DNA of 64,000 nucleotides from Tatumella sp. JGM118 (GCF_018257515.1 NZ_JAERJR010000011.1:44338-108337), one strand, 5' to 3'; positions 30,684 through 40,186 are shown, numbered from the stretch's first letter. Notes: a model not told the origin generated them from the letters alone. Program-made: numbers and translations.

Positions 30684-30788
30684 ATGTATAGCAGCCCACT
30701 CCTTCTCTCCGCCTTCAGCCGGCTTATTGTGGCAGGGCTGGTTATCCTGTTTCTTGTGGCTGGTGTCAGCTGGGGAGTGTTGGGATGA
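30684..30788 (+). CDS. Small predicted membrane peptide, not recognised
   Basis: A 34-codon ORF starts ATG 30684 and ends TGA 30786-30788, overlapping the ATPase start as ATGA. The peptide is MYSSPLLLSAFSRLIVAGLV followed by a second hydrophobic stretch to VSWGVLG; residues 15-28 or so could span a membrane. I do not recognise it. The overlap, the Zur-box-like site just upstream, and the transporter operon downstream suggest a translated leader or a small transporter accessory. The ribosome site is weak (GGTG), which is the main argument against it. Confidence 0.55.
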   Translation: MYSSPLLLSAFSRLIVAGLVILFLVAGVSWGVLG

Positions 30789-31459
30789 TACGCTTTTCTG
30801 AATGCCGCGCGGGCTATGCCAGGCGGGCGGTAACTCCGACAGTTAACGGCGAAATTTCTGCCGGCACACTGACCGCACTGGTGGGCGTGAATGGCTGCGG
30901 TAAATCAACGCTCTTAAAAACCGTTGCGGGACTGTTGCCGGTCGTCAGTGGTCACTGTGAGGTCGCTTTACCGCGGAATAAAATAGGCTGGCTGCCGCAA
31001 CGCAGTGAACTGGAACGCCAGTTCCCGTTAACGGTGTATGAACTGGTCGCCATGGGCTGCTGGCCCCGGACCGGCTGGTTTCGCAGCATTAACCGGGAAC
31101 TCAGGCAAGAGATCCATCAGGCGCTGGAAGCTACCGGCATGGCTGCATTTGCGGATGCCAGGCCTGCGATGTTGTCCGGCGGGCAGCTGCAGCGTGTGCT
31201 TTTTTCTCGTCTGTTACTGCAGCAAAGTGATTTATGGTTGCTGGATGAGCCTTTCAGCGGTGTCGATCAGCAAACTATCACCTCACTCATGGCATTAATC
31301 CATCAGCAGCAGCACACCGGTAAAACAATTGTCGTCGTTCTGCATGATCAGCGGCTCGTGATGCAGAACTTTCGCCATGTGATATCACTGGAAGGTGATA
31401 ACGCGCACTGGTACCACACGACAGAAACGCAGGAAAAGGCATTAAACCTATGTTGTTAG
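30785..31459 (+). CDS. Zinc-type metal ABC transporter, ATP-binding protein
   Basis: This is a 224-residue ABC ATPase. Walker A GVNGCGKST is at 34-42, the signature LSGGQ at 130-134 and Walker B LWLLDEP at 150-156, followed by the His switch in VVLHDQRL. Sequence and neighbours place it with the zinc/manganese ABC ATPases (ZnuC, MntB, AztA). Zinc is inferred from the Zur-box-like site and the neighbouring zinc-free ribosomal protein genes. It overlaps the permease gene by ten bases. Confidence 0.88.
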   Translation: MIRFSECRAGYARRAVTPTVNGEISAGTLTALVGVNGCGKSTLLKTVAGLLPVVSGHCEVALPRNKIGWLPQRSELERQFPLTVYELVAMGCWPRTGWFRSINRELRQEIHQALEATGMAAFADARPAMLSGGQLQRVLFSRLLLQQSDLWLLDEPFSGVDQQTITSLMALIHQQQHTGKTIVVVLHDQRLVMQNFRHVISLEGDNAHWYHTTETQEKALNLCC

Positions 31460-32295
31460 TTCAGCCATTTATTGAATTTGCCTTTATGCGCAAGGCATTA
31501 GTGGCCTGTGTCGCCATTGCTATCAGCGCGACGCCCCTCGGTGTCTTTCTTTCATTACGCCGGATGAGCCTGGTAGGAGATGCTCTTTCTCATGCGGTAT
31601 TGCCGGGCGCCGCCATGGGATATCTTCTCTCCGGTCTATCGCTGGTGGCGATGGGCATCGGCGGATTAATCGCCGGGTTATCCGTGGCGTTACTTTCCGG
31701 GGTTGTCAGCCGGTTCACTCCGCTGAAAGAAGATGCCAGCTTTTCTGGTTTCTATCTGGGGGCGCTTGCCCTCGGGGTAACGCTGATTTCGTTGCGCCGT
31801 TCCGGCGTCGATCTGCTGAATGTGCTGTTTGGATCGCTGCTGGCCGTGAATAGTCAGGCGTTAATCATGGTTGCCACAATCTCCGCCGTGAGTCTGGTGG
31901 TGCTGGCCCTTATCTATCGGCCGCTGGTAATCGATGCCTTCGATCCCCATTTTCTGCAGATGCAGGGCCGCTGGCATGCGCCGGTCGTCCACGGGATTTT
32001 CCTGATTCTGGTGGTGCTGAACCTGGTGGCCGGTTTCCAGATCCTGGGCACATTAATGTCCGTCGGCTTAATGATGTTACCTGCCGCCAGCGCCAGGTTC
32101 TGGAGCCGGAGGCTCGAAAAAATATTACTGGTTGCCATTGTGCTGGCCATTTTCTCTGCCTGGTGCGGGCTCTCTGCGTCGTGGTACTGGTCTTTACCTG
32201 CCGGTCCTGCGGTTATTCTCTGCGCTACGGTGCTGTTTTTTGTTTCCGTGTGTGCCGGTCCTTGTGGCGGAATTTTCCGTTCCTCCGCCAGCTAA
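31450..32295 (+). CDS. Zinc-type metal ABC transporter, permease
   Basis: This is a 281-residue membrane protein of the ABC-3 family (ZnuB/MntC type) with eight or nine hydrophobic helices. The conserved segment RRMSLVGDALSHAVLPGAAMGYL near residues 36-58 is the family signature that contacts the ATPase. Start is ATG 31450 inside the end of the ATPase gene, so translation is coupled. A binding protein gene follows 18 bases after the stop. Confidence 0.9.
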   Translation: MLLVQPFIEFAFMRKALVACVAIAISATPLGVFLSLRRMSLVGDALSHAVLPGAAMGYLLSGLSLVAMGIGGLIAGLSVALLSGVVSRFTPLKEDASFSGFYLGALALGVTLISLRRSGVDLLNVLFGSLLAVNSQALIMVATISAVSLVVLALIYRPLVIDAFDPHFLQMQGRWHAPVVHGIFLILVVLNLVAGFQILGTLMSVGLMMLPAASARFWSRRLEKILLVAIVLAIFSAWCGLSASWYWSLPAGPAVILCATVLFFVSVCAGPCGGIFRSSAS

Positions 32296-32313
32296 TGACA
32301 GAAGGTGATAGTG

Positions 32314-33192
32314 ATGAAAAAATATCTGATGGCGATAGTATTCAGCGGGGTAGTATTTGCACCAGCCGTGATGGCGAAGACCCTGCATGTGGTTGCCAGT
32401 TTTACTATCCCCGCTGATATGGCCAGACAAATCGGCGGGCAATACGTGGATGTTAAGAGCCTGGTCGGGCCGGATGGTGACCCGCATACCTTTGAACCGG
32501 CACCGCGTGACAGTGTGGCTCTGGCTCAGGCCGATGTGGTTATCATTAACGGCCTGGGGCTGGAAGGCTGGATGGAAAGACTTATCCAGGCCTCCGGATA
32601 CCAGGGGAAGGTGGTGGTCGCTTCCGCAGGTGTGACGCCGCGGACCATGATCAGTGACGGGGTTAAAATTACCGATCCGCATGCCTGGAACAGTCTGGCG
32701 AACGGTGTCATTTATGCGCGGAATATCAGCGAAAGCCTGCAGAAAGCGGACCCGGAAGATGCGGCCGCTATCCGTAAGCAGGGGGAAGCCTATATTCAGC
32801 AACTGGAGAACCTGGATAAGCAGACCCTGGCCGCGTTTGCAAAAATCCCGGCCAGTAAGCGTCAGGTACTGACCAGCCATGATGCTTTCGGTTATTTCGG
32901 CGATGAGTATGGTGTGAAATTTATGTCACCGATTGGTCTGAATACCGATGAAGAGGCCAGCGCCTCCACCGTGGCGGGGTTAATTAATCAGCTGAAAGCG
33001 GATCATATCCACCGCTATTTTATCGAAAATCAGACGGATCCCCGTCTGGTACAGCAGATAGCCACGGCTGCTGACGCGTCACCGGGCGGGGAGTTATACC
33101 CTGAAGCGTTGTCGACAGCGAAGGGTCCGGCAGCGACCTATCAGCAGGCATTTGAGCTGAATGTCAGAGAATTGCTGAAGAGCATGCAATAG
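32314..33192 (+). CDS. Zinc-type metal ABC transporter, periplasmic binding protein
   Basis: This is a 292-residue cluster A-I binding protein with a cleavable signal peptide (about 21 residues, ending VMA). Likely metal ligands are His58 (DPHTFEP), His123 (DPHAW), His189 (SHDAFGYF) and an acidic residue near 264 (LYPEALS). Three His ligands point to zinc. There is no His-rich loop as in ZnuA of E. coli. I chose ATG 32314, with GAAGG eight bases upstream, over GTG codons at 32305 and 32311. Confidence 0.88.
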   Translation: MKKYLMAIVFSGVVFAPAVMAKTLHVVASFTIPADMARQIGGQYVDVKSLVGPDGDPHTFEPAPRDSVALAQADVVIINGLGLEGWMERLIQASGYQGKVVVASAGVTPRTMISDGVKITDPHAWNSLANGVIYARNISESLQKADPEDAAAIRKQGEAYIQQLENLDKQTLAAFAKIPASKRQVLTSHDAFGYFGDEYGVKFMSPIGLNTDEEASASTVAGLINQLKADHIHRYFIENQTDPRLVQQIATAADASPGGELYPEALSTAKGPAATYQQAFELNVRELLKSMQ

Positions 33193-33218
33193 TCCCCGGA
33201 ACGGATACCCTCCGCATC

Positions 33219-33251
33219 AAAAAAACGGCCAGGAATGGCCGTTTTTTTTTA
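33219..33251. terminator. Shared terminator of the zinc transporter operon and rpmE2-rpmJ2
   Basis: A 13-bp perfect stem (33219-33231 with 33236-33248) has a GGAA loop, starts with A7 and ends with a run of T. It can end transcription in both directions. Confidence 0.92.
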
Positions 33252-33289
33252 CTATTCCCGGAGGGCAGCGTTCGCCGCCCAACGGGGCG

Positions 33290-33430
33290 TTAGCGTTTCT
33301 TCTTTTTCCCCTGTACCGCTTTGAAGCGCGGGTGACTCTTACAAATAACATAGACACGCCCGTGCCTGCGAACCAGTTTACAATCCGGATGCCGTTGCTT
33401 TGCTGACTTCAGGGAACTGAGTACCTGCAT
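33290..33430 (-). CDS. rpmJ2: Ribosomal protein L36, type B (zinc-free)
   Basis: This is a 46-residue protein starting [17 protein letters not shown] and ending AVQGKKKKR, matching the YkgO/L36-2 family. It replaces the zinc-binding L36 when zinc is scarce. Stop TAA is the complement of 33290-33292 and start ATG the complement of 33428-33430, two bases after the rpmE2 stop. Confidence 0.95.
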   Translation of the reverse strand: MQVLSSLKSAKQRHPDCKLVRRHGRVYVICKSHPRFKAVQGKKKKR

Positions 33431-33432
33431 GA

Positions 33433-33696
33433 TTATTCCTCCGCCGGGCTTACCGGTAAATGTTTATACCGCTGAGCAAAGCGCGCGGCACGACTGTCTT
33501 TGGCGACCGTTTTCTGCTTACCGGTATAGAAGCTGTGTGATTTTGATGAAACATCCAGCGTCACATAGGGAAGCGTCTCTCCCTGATAGTCGATCGTGCG
33601 CTCAGTTCTGATGGTCGAACCTACCCTGAAGTACTCGCCAGACGTCGTATCATGGAACAGCACAGGGCGATAGTAAGGATGGATATCAGGCTTCAT
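33433..33696 (-). CDS. rpmE2: Ribosomal protein L31, type B (zinc-free)
   Basis: This is an 87-residue protein of the YkgM/L31-B family with no cysteine at all, so it lacks the zinc ribbon of ordinary L31. In E. coli and relatives Zur represses it, and on zinc limitation it replaces L31, freeing zinc. Conserved segment: [11 protein letters not shown]. It heads a two-gene operon with rpmJ2 and has a Zur-box-like palindrome 18 bases before the start codon. Confidence 0.97.
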   Translation of the reverse strand: MKPDIHPYYRPVLFHDTTSGEYFRVGSTIRTERTIDYQGETLPYVTLDVSSKSHSFYTGKQKTVAKDSRAARFAQRYKHLPVSPAEE

Positions 33697-33713
33697 AAAG
33701 TCTCCGCTTAATT

Positions 33714-33731
33714 GTTATGTTATAACATAAC
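33714..33731 (-). promoter_or_regulatory. Zur-box-like palindrome before rpmE2
   Basis: An 18-bp perfect palindrome, GTTATGTTATAACATAAC, lies 18 bases upstream of the rpmE2 start. Its core GTTATAAC is shared with the site at 30651-30664 and with the known Zur box of ykgM in E. coli. Confidence 0.85.
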
Positions 33732-33775
33732 TTAATTATGGCACTAACAGAGTTTCCGGGCAAGTCTGTTGCAGA

Positions 33776-33803
33776 GCAGAGAGCAGAGAGCAGAGAGCAG
33801 AGA
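33776..33803. repeat. Tandem heptamer GCAGAGA, four perfect copies
   Basis: Four perfect copies of GCAGAGA lie at 33776-33803, with partial copies at either side (33771-33775 and from 33804). Confidence 0.93.
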
Positions 33804-33830
33804 GCAGGGTGTCGCAGGCAGAAAATCTTA

Positions 33831-33852
33831 ATAGCAGGTACATAGCAGGTAC
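33831..33852. repeat. Duplicated 11-mer ATAGCAGGTAC
   Basis: Two perfect head-to-tail copies lie at 33831-33841 and 33842-33852. Confidence 0.9.
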
Positions 33853-34086
33853 AACGCAGCCGTAGCCGCAGAGCAGAAAAAGCATGGAAGCTGCTAAGAG
33901 AGGCAGGCAGAACACGGGTATCAGCCGGTAAATATCAGAGAAACAACACAGCGCACAGCACCTTCTGTGATCAGCCAATACCCTGTGGCTTGCGATACAC
34001 GGTAACGACGGAAGGAAGGCGGGTAAAAAGATAGACTCCGAACGGCAGAGCAACAGCGTCCTGTGATTGGCATCCCCCGCAAAGCC

Positions 34087-34118
34087 GATAAAAAAAGAGG
34101 CTGCCAGGCAGCCTCTTT
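34087..34118 (-). terminator. acrAB terminator
   Basis: A 10-bp stem (34094-34103 with 34109-34118) is followed on the minus strand by a T run (complement of 34090-34096). It lies about 20 bases after the acrB stop. Confidence 0.9.
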
Positions 34119-34140
34119 AGTCATACGGAATTTCTGAGGA

Positions 34141-37100
34141 TTATTTATCCTGCGCAGAGACTCCGGTACGGGTCGCGCTATTGTCTTTACCAAATCTGCG
34201 ACGCACCACCACAAAGAAGACAGGCACGAGGAAGATAGCCAGACAGGTTGCCGTCACCATACCACCGATAACGCCGGTACCCACCGCATTCTGAGATCCG
34301 GAGCCGGCACCGGTACTGATAGCCAGAGGCAGAACCCCCAGGATAAAGGCCAGCGAGGTCATCAGAATCGGACGCAAACGCATACGGACCGCTTCAAGCG
34401 TCGCTTCCACCAGACCTTTGCCTTCTTTATCCATCAGGTCCTTCGCAAACTCGACAATCAGGATGGCGTTTTTCGCCGACAGACCGATGGTGGTCAGTAA
34501 GCCCACCACAAAGTAGACGTCGTTACTCAGTCCTCTCAGGGTCGTGAATAACAGAGCACCGACAATACCCAGTGGAACAACCAGCATTACCGCAAACGGT
34601 ATCGACCAGCTTTCATACAGTGCTGCCAGACACAGGAACACGACAATCAGGGAAATGGCATACAATGCCGGCGCCTGGTTACCGGACATCTGTTCCTGAT
34701 AGGACATCCCGGTCCACTGATAGCCAATTCCGGCCGGCAGTTTCGACGCCAGTTGTTCCATCAGTGCCATGGCTTCCCCGGAGCTTTTACCGGCGGCAGG
34801 CTGGCCCAGAATCTCCATAGATGGCAGACCATTATAACGTTCCAGACGTGGAGAACCGTATTGCCATTTCGCTGTGGTAAAGGCAGAGAACGGCACCATC
34901 TGATCGTTACTGTTACGCACATACCATTTATTGATATCCGAAGGCAGCATACGGGCATCGGCTTCACCCATCACGTACACTTTCTTCACACGTCCCCGGT
35001 CGATAAAGTCATTGACGTAGGAGCCACCCCAGGCGGCGCCCAGTGTGGTGTTGATATCAGAGATGGACACACCCAGAGCCGTCGCTTTTTCCTGATCGAT
35101 AATCAACCGGTATTGCGGCGTATCTTCCAGACCGTTAGGGCGGACACCGGTCAGGACATCAGGATGCTGCGCGGCCATTCCCAGAAGCTGGTTTCTGGCC
35201 TCGGTCAGTTTCTCGTGTCCCAGGTTTGCCTGATCTATCAGTTCAAAGTCGAACCCTGTCGCATTACCTAATTCGATAATGGCCGGCAGGTTGAACGGAA
35301 TGACGAAGGCATCTTTAATCTGCCCCAGTGCGGCCATAGCACGCCCTGCAATCGCGGGTACCTTGTTGGCACTGCCGGTACGTTCATCCCAGGGTTTCAG
35401 ACTGACGAAGGCAATACCGGTATTCTGACCGCGTCCGGAGAATCCGAAACCATTCACGGTGAAGACCGAATTGACATTGTCCTTCTCTTTGGTCAGGAAG
35501 TAATTCGTCACCTGATCCAGCACTTTCTGGGTACGCTGCTGGGTTGCCCCTGCCGGTAATTGCGCCTGAGCTAACAACAGCCCCTGGTCTTCATCCGGCA
35601 GGAACGAGGTCGGTAACCGGGCAAACAGGAAGACCATTGCCACGACTATCGCCAGATAGATGACCAGATAGCGACCGGTACGACGGATGATGTGGCTGAC
35701 ACACGTCACATAGTGATTGGTGCTTTTTTCGAAGATACGGTTAAACCAGCCGAAGAATCCTTTGGTTTTACCGTGATCGCCGGGCTTCAGCGGTTTCAGA
35801 ATGGTCGAACACAATGCCGGTGTCAGGATCAATGCCACCAGCACAGAGAGTACCATTGCAGAAACGATGGTGACGGAGAACTGACGGTAAATTACCCCGG
35901 TGGACCCGCCGAAGAAGGCCATCGGGATGAAGACAGCAGACAGGACCAGAGCGATACCGACCAGGGCTCCCTGAATCTGCTCCATCGACCGTTTGGTGGC
36001 TTCTTTCGGCGACAGATTTTCTTCTGCCATCACACGTTCAACGTTTTCCACCACCACGATGGCATCATCGACCAGCAATCCGATGGCGAGTATCAGCCCG
36101 AACATCGTGAGCGTGTTTATCGAATAACCCAGCGCATTGATAATGGCAAACGTACCCAGCAAGACAATCGGTACCGCAATGGTCGGTATCAGTGTCGCGC
36201 GCAGGCTCTGCATAAACAGATACATCACCAGGAACACCAGCACGATGGCTTCAAACAGCGTTTTGACCACTTCGAAAATAGAAATCTTAACGAATGGCGT
36301 GGTGTCATACGGGTAAACAACTTTCAGTCCGTGCGGGAAAAACGGCTGGAGCTTAGCCAGCTCCGCTTTCACGGCCGTGGCGGTATCCAGTGCGTTGGCA
36401 CCGGTCGCCAGCTTAATCCCCAGGCCTGCTGCCGGTTTTCCGTTAAAGCGCGCGATAACATCATAGTTTTCGCCGCCCAGTGCCACTTTAGCGACATCGC
36501 CCAGGGTCACTTTGGAACCGTCGGTGTTAACTTTCAGCAGAATTTTACGGAACTCATCGACTGACGTCAGACGGGTCTGAGCGATGATAGAAGCATTCAG
36601 CTCCTGGTCACTGACCTGCGGGCTGCCGCCCAGCTGACCGGCGGCGATCTGATTGTTCTGCGCTTTAATCGCAGTAATCACATCGACCGGCGTCAGGCCA
36701 TAGTTATCCAGTTTTGCCGGGTCCATCCAGATACGCATTGCATACTGTGCACCAAACAATTGAGTATCACCTACCCCCGGGGTACGGCTGATAGGATCTT
36801 TAATGTTGGAGGCCACATAGTCGGCAATATCATTCTGGTCCATGCTGCCGTCATCGCTGACAAAGCCTGCAACCATCAGAAAACTGCTGGAGGATTTTTC
36901 GACACTGATCCCTTGCTGCTGGACTTCCTGTGGCAGAAGCGGGGTTGCAAGCTGCAACTTGTTCTGCACCTGAACCTGCGCAATATCCGGATCAGTCCCG
37001 GCGGCAAAGGTCAGCGTAAGCTGCAATGTACCGCTGGAATCACTGCTGGATGACATATACAGCAAACCGTCAATCCCGTTCATATTTTGTTCTATGACCT

Positions 37101-37287
37101 GGGTAACGGAATCCTGCAGGGTTTTTGCATCTGCGCCCGGGTAGCTTGCCTGGATCTGTACTGCCGGAGGAGCAACGTCAGGATATTGCTCGATCGGTAG
37201 TTTCAGAATCGACAACGCGCCCGCCAGCATGACAATGATGGCGAGTACCCATGCAAAAATCGGGCGTTCGATAAAGAACTTAGCCAT
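34141..37287 (-). CDS. acrB: AcrB, RND multidrug efflux pump
   Basis: This 1048-residue proton-driven exporter (E. coli 1049) forms a trimer spanning the inner membrane and takes up drugs, bile salts and dyes from the periplasm. It has twelve membrane helices and two large periplasmic loops. The proton-relay aspartates are in [18 protein letters not shown], and the second half has the matching lysine in [17 protein letters not shown]. It works with AcrA and TolC. It starts 40 bases after the acrA stop. Confidence 0.99.
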   Translation of the reverse strand: MAKFFIERPIFAWVLAIIVMLAGALSILKLPIEQYPDVAPPAVQIQASYPGADAKTLQDSVTQVIEQNMNGIDGLLYMSSSSDSSGTLQLTLTFAAGTDPDIAQVQVQNKLQLATPLLPQEVQQQGISVEKSSSSFLMVAGFVSDDGSMDQNDIADYVASNIKDPISRTPGVGDTQLFGAQYAMRIWMDPAKLDNYGLTPVDVITAIKAQNNQIAAGQLGGSPQVSDQELNASIIAQTRLTSVDEFRKILLKVNTDGSKVTLGDVAKVALGGENYDVIARFNGKPAAGLGIKLATGANALDTATAVKAELAKLQPFFPHGLKVVYPYDTTPFVKISIFEVVKTLFEAIVLVFLVMYLFMQSLRATLIPTIAVPIVLLGTFAIINALGYSINTLTMFGLILAIGLLVDDAIVVVENVERVMAEENLSPKEATKRSMEQIQGALVGIALVLSAVFIPMAFFGGSTGVIYRQFSVTIVSAMVLSVLVALILTPALCSTILKPLKPGDHGKTKGFFGWFNRIFEKSTNHYVTCVSHIIRRTGRYLVIYLAIVVAMVFLFARLPTSFLPDEDQGLLLAQAQLPAGATQQRTQKVLDQVTNYFLTKEKDNVNSVFTVNGFGFSGRGQNTGIAFVSLKPWDERTGSANKVPAIAGRAMAALGQIKDAFVIPFNLPAIIELGNATGFDFELIDQANLGHEKLTEARNQLLGMAAQHPDVLTGVRPNGLEDTPQYRLIIDQEKATALGVSISDINTTLGAAWGGSYVNDFIDRGRVKKVYVMGEADARMLPSDINKWYVRNSNDQMVPFSAFTTAKWQYGSPRLERYNGLPSMEILGQPAAGKSSGEAMALMEQLASKLPAGIGYQWTGMSYQEQMSGNQAPALYAISLIVVFLCLAALYESWSIPFAVMLVVPLGIVGALLFTTLRGLSNDVYFVVGLLTTIGLSAKNAILIVEFAKDLMDKEGKGLVEATLEAVRMRLRPILMTSLAFILGVLPLAISTGAGSGSQNAVGTGVIGGMVTATCLAIFLVPVFFVVVRRRFGKDNSATRTGVSAQDK

Positions 37288-37327
37288 GGATCACTGGCTC
37301 CTGTTAAAACGATAATTTTGCGGACAG

Positions 37328-38497
37328 TTATTGCGCATTGCTGCTACCGGAATCAGGAGTAACCTCTTCCGGCGTCACGCTGGCACCCGGCTGGGCACGC
37401 TGCAGACCGACAGTAATGACCCGATCACCGGATTTAAGTCCGCTTGTCACCAGCCATTGATTACCGATTGCCTGAGAAGCATCCACCTGACGTAACTCAA
37501 CTTTATTATCGCTGCCGACCACCAACGCGGTCGCCTGACCTGTCGGCGTCCGGGTGATCGCCTGCTGAGGCACCAGCAGTGCATCCGGGTTGGTCCCTTC
37601 ATCCAGTTTTGCGCGAACAAACATGCCCGGTAACAGGCTATGGTCCGGATTAGGAATAATGGCACGCAGGGTAATGGAGCCGGTGGTCTGGTCCACGGTG
37701 ACGTCGGAAAACTCCAGTGTCCCGGTCTGATTGAACGGTTGCCCGTTATCCATAATCAGCGTGACTTTGGCTTTGCCCTGAGTCTGTTTTAACTGACCGG
37801 AAGCCAGCTCGGAACGCAGACGCAGGAACTGATCGCTCGACTGAGTGACATCGACATACATCGGGTCCAGCTGCTGAACCGTTGCCAGGGCAGTGGTCTG
37901 AGCATTCTGGACCAGCGCACCTTCGGTCACCGCCGATTTGCCAATCCGGCCGGAAATCGGGGAAGTCACTTTGGTGTAGGCCAGATTGATGCGGGCAGTT
38001 TCGACACTGGCTTTCGCTGACTGAACGGCGGCATTGTTCTGCGCGGCAGTGGCGACGGCAGTATCATATTCCTGTTCGCTGATATAGCGGGTTCCGAGCA
38101 GAGGTTTATAACGACGAACCGTTAAATCGGCAATACGCGCGTTTGCCTGAGCTTTAGCTAAATCACCCAGCGCACTGTCGTAAGCGGCCTGATAGGTGGC
38201 CGGGTCAATCTGATATAACGATTGTCCCGCCCGGACATCACTGCCTTCTGCAAAATTACGTTTCAGGATGATGCCGGAGACCTGAGGGCGAACTTCAGCC
38301 ACCCGGTATGCCGAGGTACGGCCGGGAAGCTCAGTCGTCATAGCCAGCGGCTGAGCCTTCAATGTGACGACGCCTACTTCGGGGGGCTGCTGCTGGCCCG
38401 ATTGCTGCGTTTTATTGTTATCACATCCGGTGAGTGCGACGCTCCCGGAAAACATCAGGATGGCCGCCAGAGGTGACAATCCTCTGTTTTTTTTCAT
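37328..38497 (-). CDS. acrA: AcrA, periplasmic adaptor of the efflux pump
   Basis: This is a 389-residue lipoprotein (E. coli 397) of the membrane fusion family. The lipobox ALTGC places Cys25 as the lipidation site. Lipoyl, alpha-hairpin, beta-barrel and membrane-proximal domains are present; the hairpin is at about 100-170 (DLAKAQANARIADL). It joins AcrB to TolC. It is the first gene of acrAB and divergent from acrR. Confidence 0.98.
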   Translation of the reverse strand: MKKNRGLSPLAAILMFSGSVALTGCDNNKTQQSGQQQPPEVGVVTLKAQPLAMTTELPGRTSAYRVAEVRPQVSGIILKRNFAEGSDVRAGQSLYQIDPATYQAAYDSALGDLAKAQANARIADLTVRRYKPLLGTRYISEQEYDTAVATAAQNNAAVQSAKASVETARINLAYTKVTSPISGRIGKSAVTEGALVQNAQTTALATVQQLDPMYVDVTQSSDQFLRLRSELASGQLKQTQGKAKVTLIMDNGQPFNQTGTLEFSDVTVDQTTGSITLRAIIPNPDHSLLPGMFVRAKLDEGTNPDALLVPQQAITRTPTGQATALVVGSDNKVELRQVDASQAIGNQWLVTSGLKSGDRVITVGLQRAQPGASVTPEEVTPDSGSSNAQ

Positions 38498-38584
38498 AAA
38501 TAAACCTCTAATATCCGGAATTTATCTGGCCACTGTTCTTAAAAAAGGGACAGTGGCTGTGTAATTACACAAGCCATGATATGA

Positions 38585-38608
38585 TACATATATACATGAA
38601 TGTATGTA
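38585..38608. promoter_or_regulatory. AcrR operator
   Basis: A 24-bp site between acrA and acrR, beginning TACATATA and ending GAATGTATGTA, aligns without gaps to the E. coli AcrR operator, differing mainly in the centre. It overlaps the region expected to hold the acrAB promoter. Confidence 0.9.
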
Positions 38609-38667
38609 AATCCTTATATCGCCTGTACAACGGCGTATGACCCGTGATCTGACTAAGAACCATTTAT

Positions 38668-39300
38668 ATGGCACGAAAAACCAAACAGCAGGCACTTGAA
38701 ACCCGTCAACAGATACTCGATGCTGCGATCCACTGCTTTTCTACCCGGGGTGTTTCTTCAACCTCGTTGTCAGATATTGCAATCCGGGCGGGTGTGACAC
38801 GAGGTGCTATTTATTGGCACTTTAAAAATAAAATAGACATTCTTAATGAAATCTGGCTGCAGAGTGATGAGTGTCTGGATAAGCTCGAACTGGAATATCA
38901 GAACCAATATCCGGATGACCCCATGGCACAAATTCGTGCCTTACTTGTGTCACTGCTGCAGTCGACGGTGAGAGACAGCTCCCGAAGAGCATTAATGGAA
39001 ATTATATTCCATAAATGCGAGTTTGTCGGAGAAATGGAAACATTCCAAAAAATCCAGCAAGACATGTTATTAGAATGTTATCCGAAGATCGAAAGTACAT
39101 TAAATAAATGCATTGCTGCCGGTCAGCTCCCCGAAAAACTTAATACCCGACAGGCCGCGATTATGATGCGCAGTTATATCAGTGGCCTGATGGAGAACTG
39201 GTTATTTACACCCACTGGTTTTGATTTAGAAAATGATGCCGGGCCACTGGTTGATGCTTTTATGGATATGTTGCGCTTAAGCCCGGTACTGCGGAAATAA
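38668..39300 (+). CDS. acrR: AcrR, TetR-family repressor of acrAB
   Basis: This is a 210-residue repressor (E. coli 215). The N-terminal TetR helix-turn-helix is at about 10-57 (STTSLSDIAIRAGVTRGAIYWHF region), followed by a helical ligand-binding domain. Drug binding releases it from the operator. Divergent from acrA. Confidence 0.97.
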   Translation: MARKTKQQALETRQQILDAAIHCFSTRGVSSTSLSDIAIRAGVTRGAIYWHFKNKIDILNEIWLQSDECLDKLELEYQNQYPDDPMAQIRALLVSLLQSTVRDSSRRALMEIIFHKCEFVGEMETFQKIQQDMLLECYPKIESTLNKCIAAGQLPEKLNTRQAAIMMRSYISGLMENWLFTPTGFDLENDAGPLVDAFMDMLRLSPVLRK

Positions 39301-39322
39301 TACCGTCTGAATAAGACAGTAA

Positions 39323-39490
39323 TTAGTCAGCAGCAGAAAGAGGCTGTTCATTGTTCAGTTTGGCAATATAGTCCTTTCTGACAATTTCCAGCGCTTCCAG
39401 TACCACCCGCGGAGAAAGCTGGTTTTGTTCTAAAAGCATAATTAAATCAACAGCGAGTTTAACCTCTTCAGGTGCGGTGTCCAGCGACAT
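39323..39490 (-). CDS. rsmS: RsmS (YbaM), small protein
   Basis: This is a 55-residue protein of the YbaM/RsmS family (E. coli 53). RsmS was first described as a regulator in Pectobacterium (Rsm system). I chose the ATG at 39488-39490 (MSLDTAPEEVKLAVDL), with AGG upstream; an in-frame TTG seven codons earlier is unlikely. It is convergent with acrR with a 22-base gap; the K-12 neighbour mscK, which lies between acrR and ybaM, is missing. Confidence 0.88.
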   Translation of the reverse strand: MSLDTAPEEVKLAVDLIMLLEQNQLSPRVVLEALEIVRKDYIAKLNNEQPLSAAD

Positions 39491-39667
39491 AACGTTAACC
39501 TGTTCTGCCAAAAAGTGATTTACCTGTATGTGCGGTCAGCGCCAGGCTGACCGCATTAAACCAGTGATAACATTGACTGCCGTTGGCCTGCAAGAAAAAA
39601 CGGGAATTTCCGAAGGTTAGGGAGCGGGCGCCGCATTAATTCACCCGTTGATCTTACCGGGGCCTGG

Positions 39668-40186
39668 TTAATTGTGCAGAGTGGTTTGCCAGTGCGTCTC
39701 TTTCAGCGCCAGCCGACAGCGCGCCAGACGCTGTTCAAGGATCCGCAGTTTTTCACCAATCTCCTGCTGTTGCTGCAATGTCCCGGCCGTGGTTAATTGC
39801 TGTTCGTGTTGCAGCAGCATCTCATTCAATCGCGCTTCATAACCCAGTTGCTGCTGATAAAGGTGCCGCCAGTAGCCTGCCGTCCCCTCAGGCAGGGCCT
39901 TGCGTCTGCCTGCCGTCGCCAGTTCCCGCTGCAGGGCCTGACACTGGGCGGCCATTTTTTCCGTCAGCCAGAGAAATGCCGGAGAGGATGCCGATTCAAA
40001 CTGATGCAGTTTATCGAGCGACTGCTCTGTCTGTTGCAGATAGCTGGTCAGTGTCGGGCCGGAGACCGGAAAAAGTGTATTATCGAATCGTTTCTCCCGG
40101 CATGCCGGATCACCCGCCCGGGCGATTTGCTGCTTTAATTGCGCAATTAACATTACAAACTGGCGGATAATTTTATCTCTGTTCAT
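39668..40186 (-). CDS. priC: PriC, primosomal replication protein N''
   Basis: This is a 172-residue protein (E. coli 175) that loads DnaB at stalled forks. It is the most diverged of the DNA-replication proteins here; the family pattern of Arg/Gln-rich helices and the C-terminal block EKLRILEQRLARCRLALKE support the call, as does position next to rsmS and apt. I chose the ATG at 40184-40186 (MNRDKIIRQ) with AGG eight bases upstream; the frame runs open to 40261. Confidence 0.87.
   Translation of the reverse strand: MNRDKIIRQFVMLIAQLKQQIARAGDPACREKRFDNTLFPVSGPTLTSYLQQTEQSLDKLHQFESASSPAFLWLTEKMAAQCQALQRELATAGRRKALPEGTAGYWRHLYQQQLGYEARLNEMLLQHEQQLTTAGTLQQQQEIGEKLRILEQRLARCRLALKETHWQTTLHN

Larger units (their letters stand above)
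33697..34092. other. Intergenic stretch between rpmE2 and acrB
   Basis: This stretch has no gene. It contains the rpmE2 control region, a heptamer tandem repeat, and a duplicated 11-mer (listed separately). Frames on the minus strand that read through it are shadows rich in Cys and Leu without any family match. Confidence 0.6.

Noticed and set aside
33736..34053. 105-codon Cys/Leu-rich minus-strand ORF between rpmE2 and acrB
   Set aside because: It is made largely of the heptamer repeat read in frame; no ribosome site.
35692..36564. 290-codon ORF opposite acrB
   Set aside because: Antisense shadow of a conserved GC-rich coding region; composition (His, Gln, Arg-rich) is typical of such shadows.
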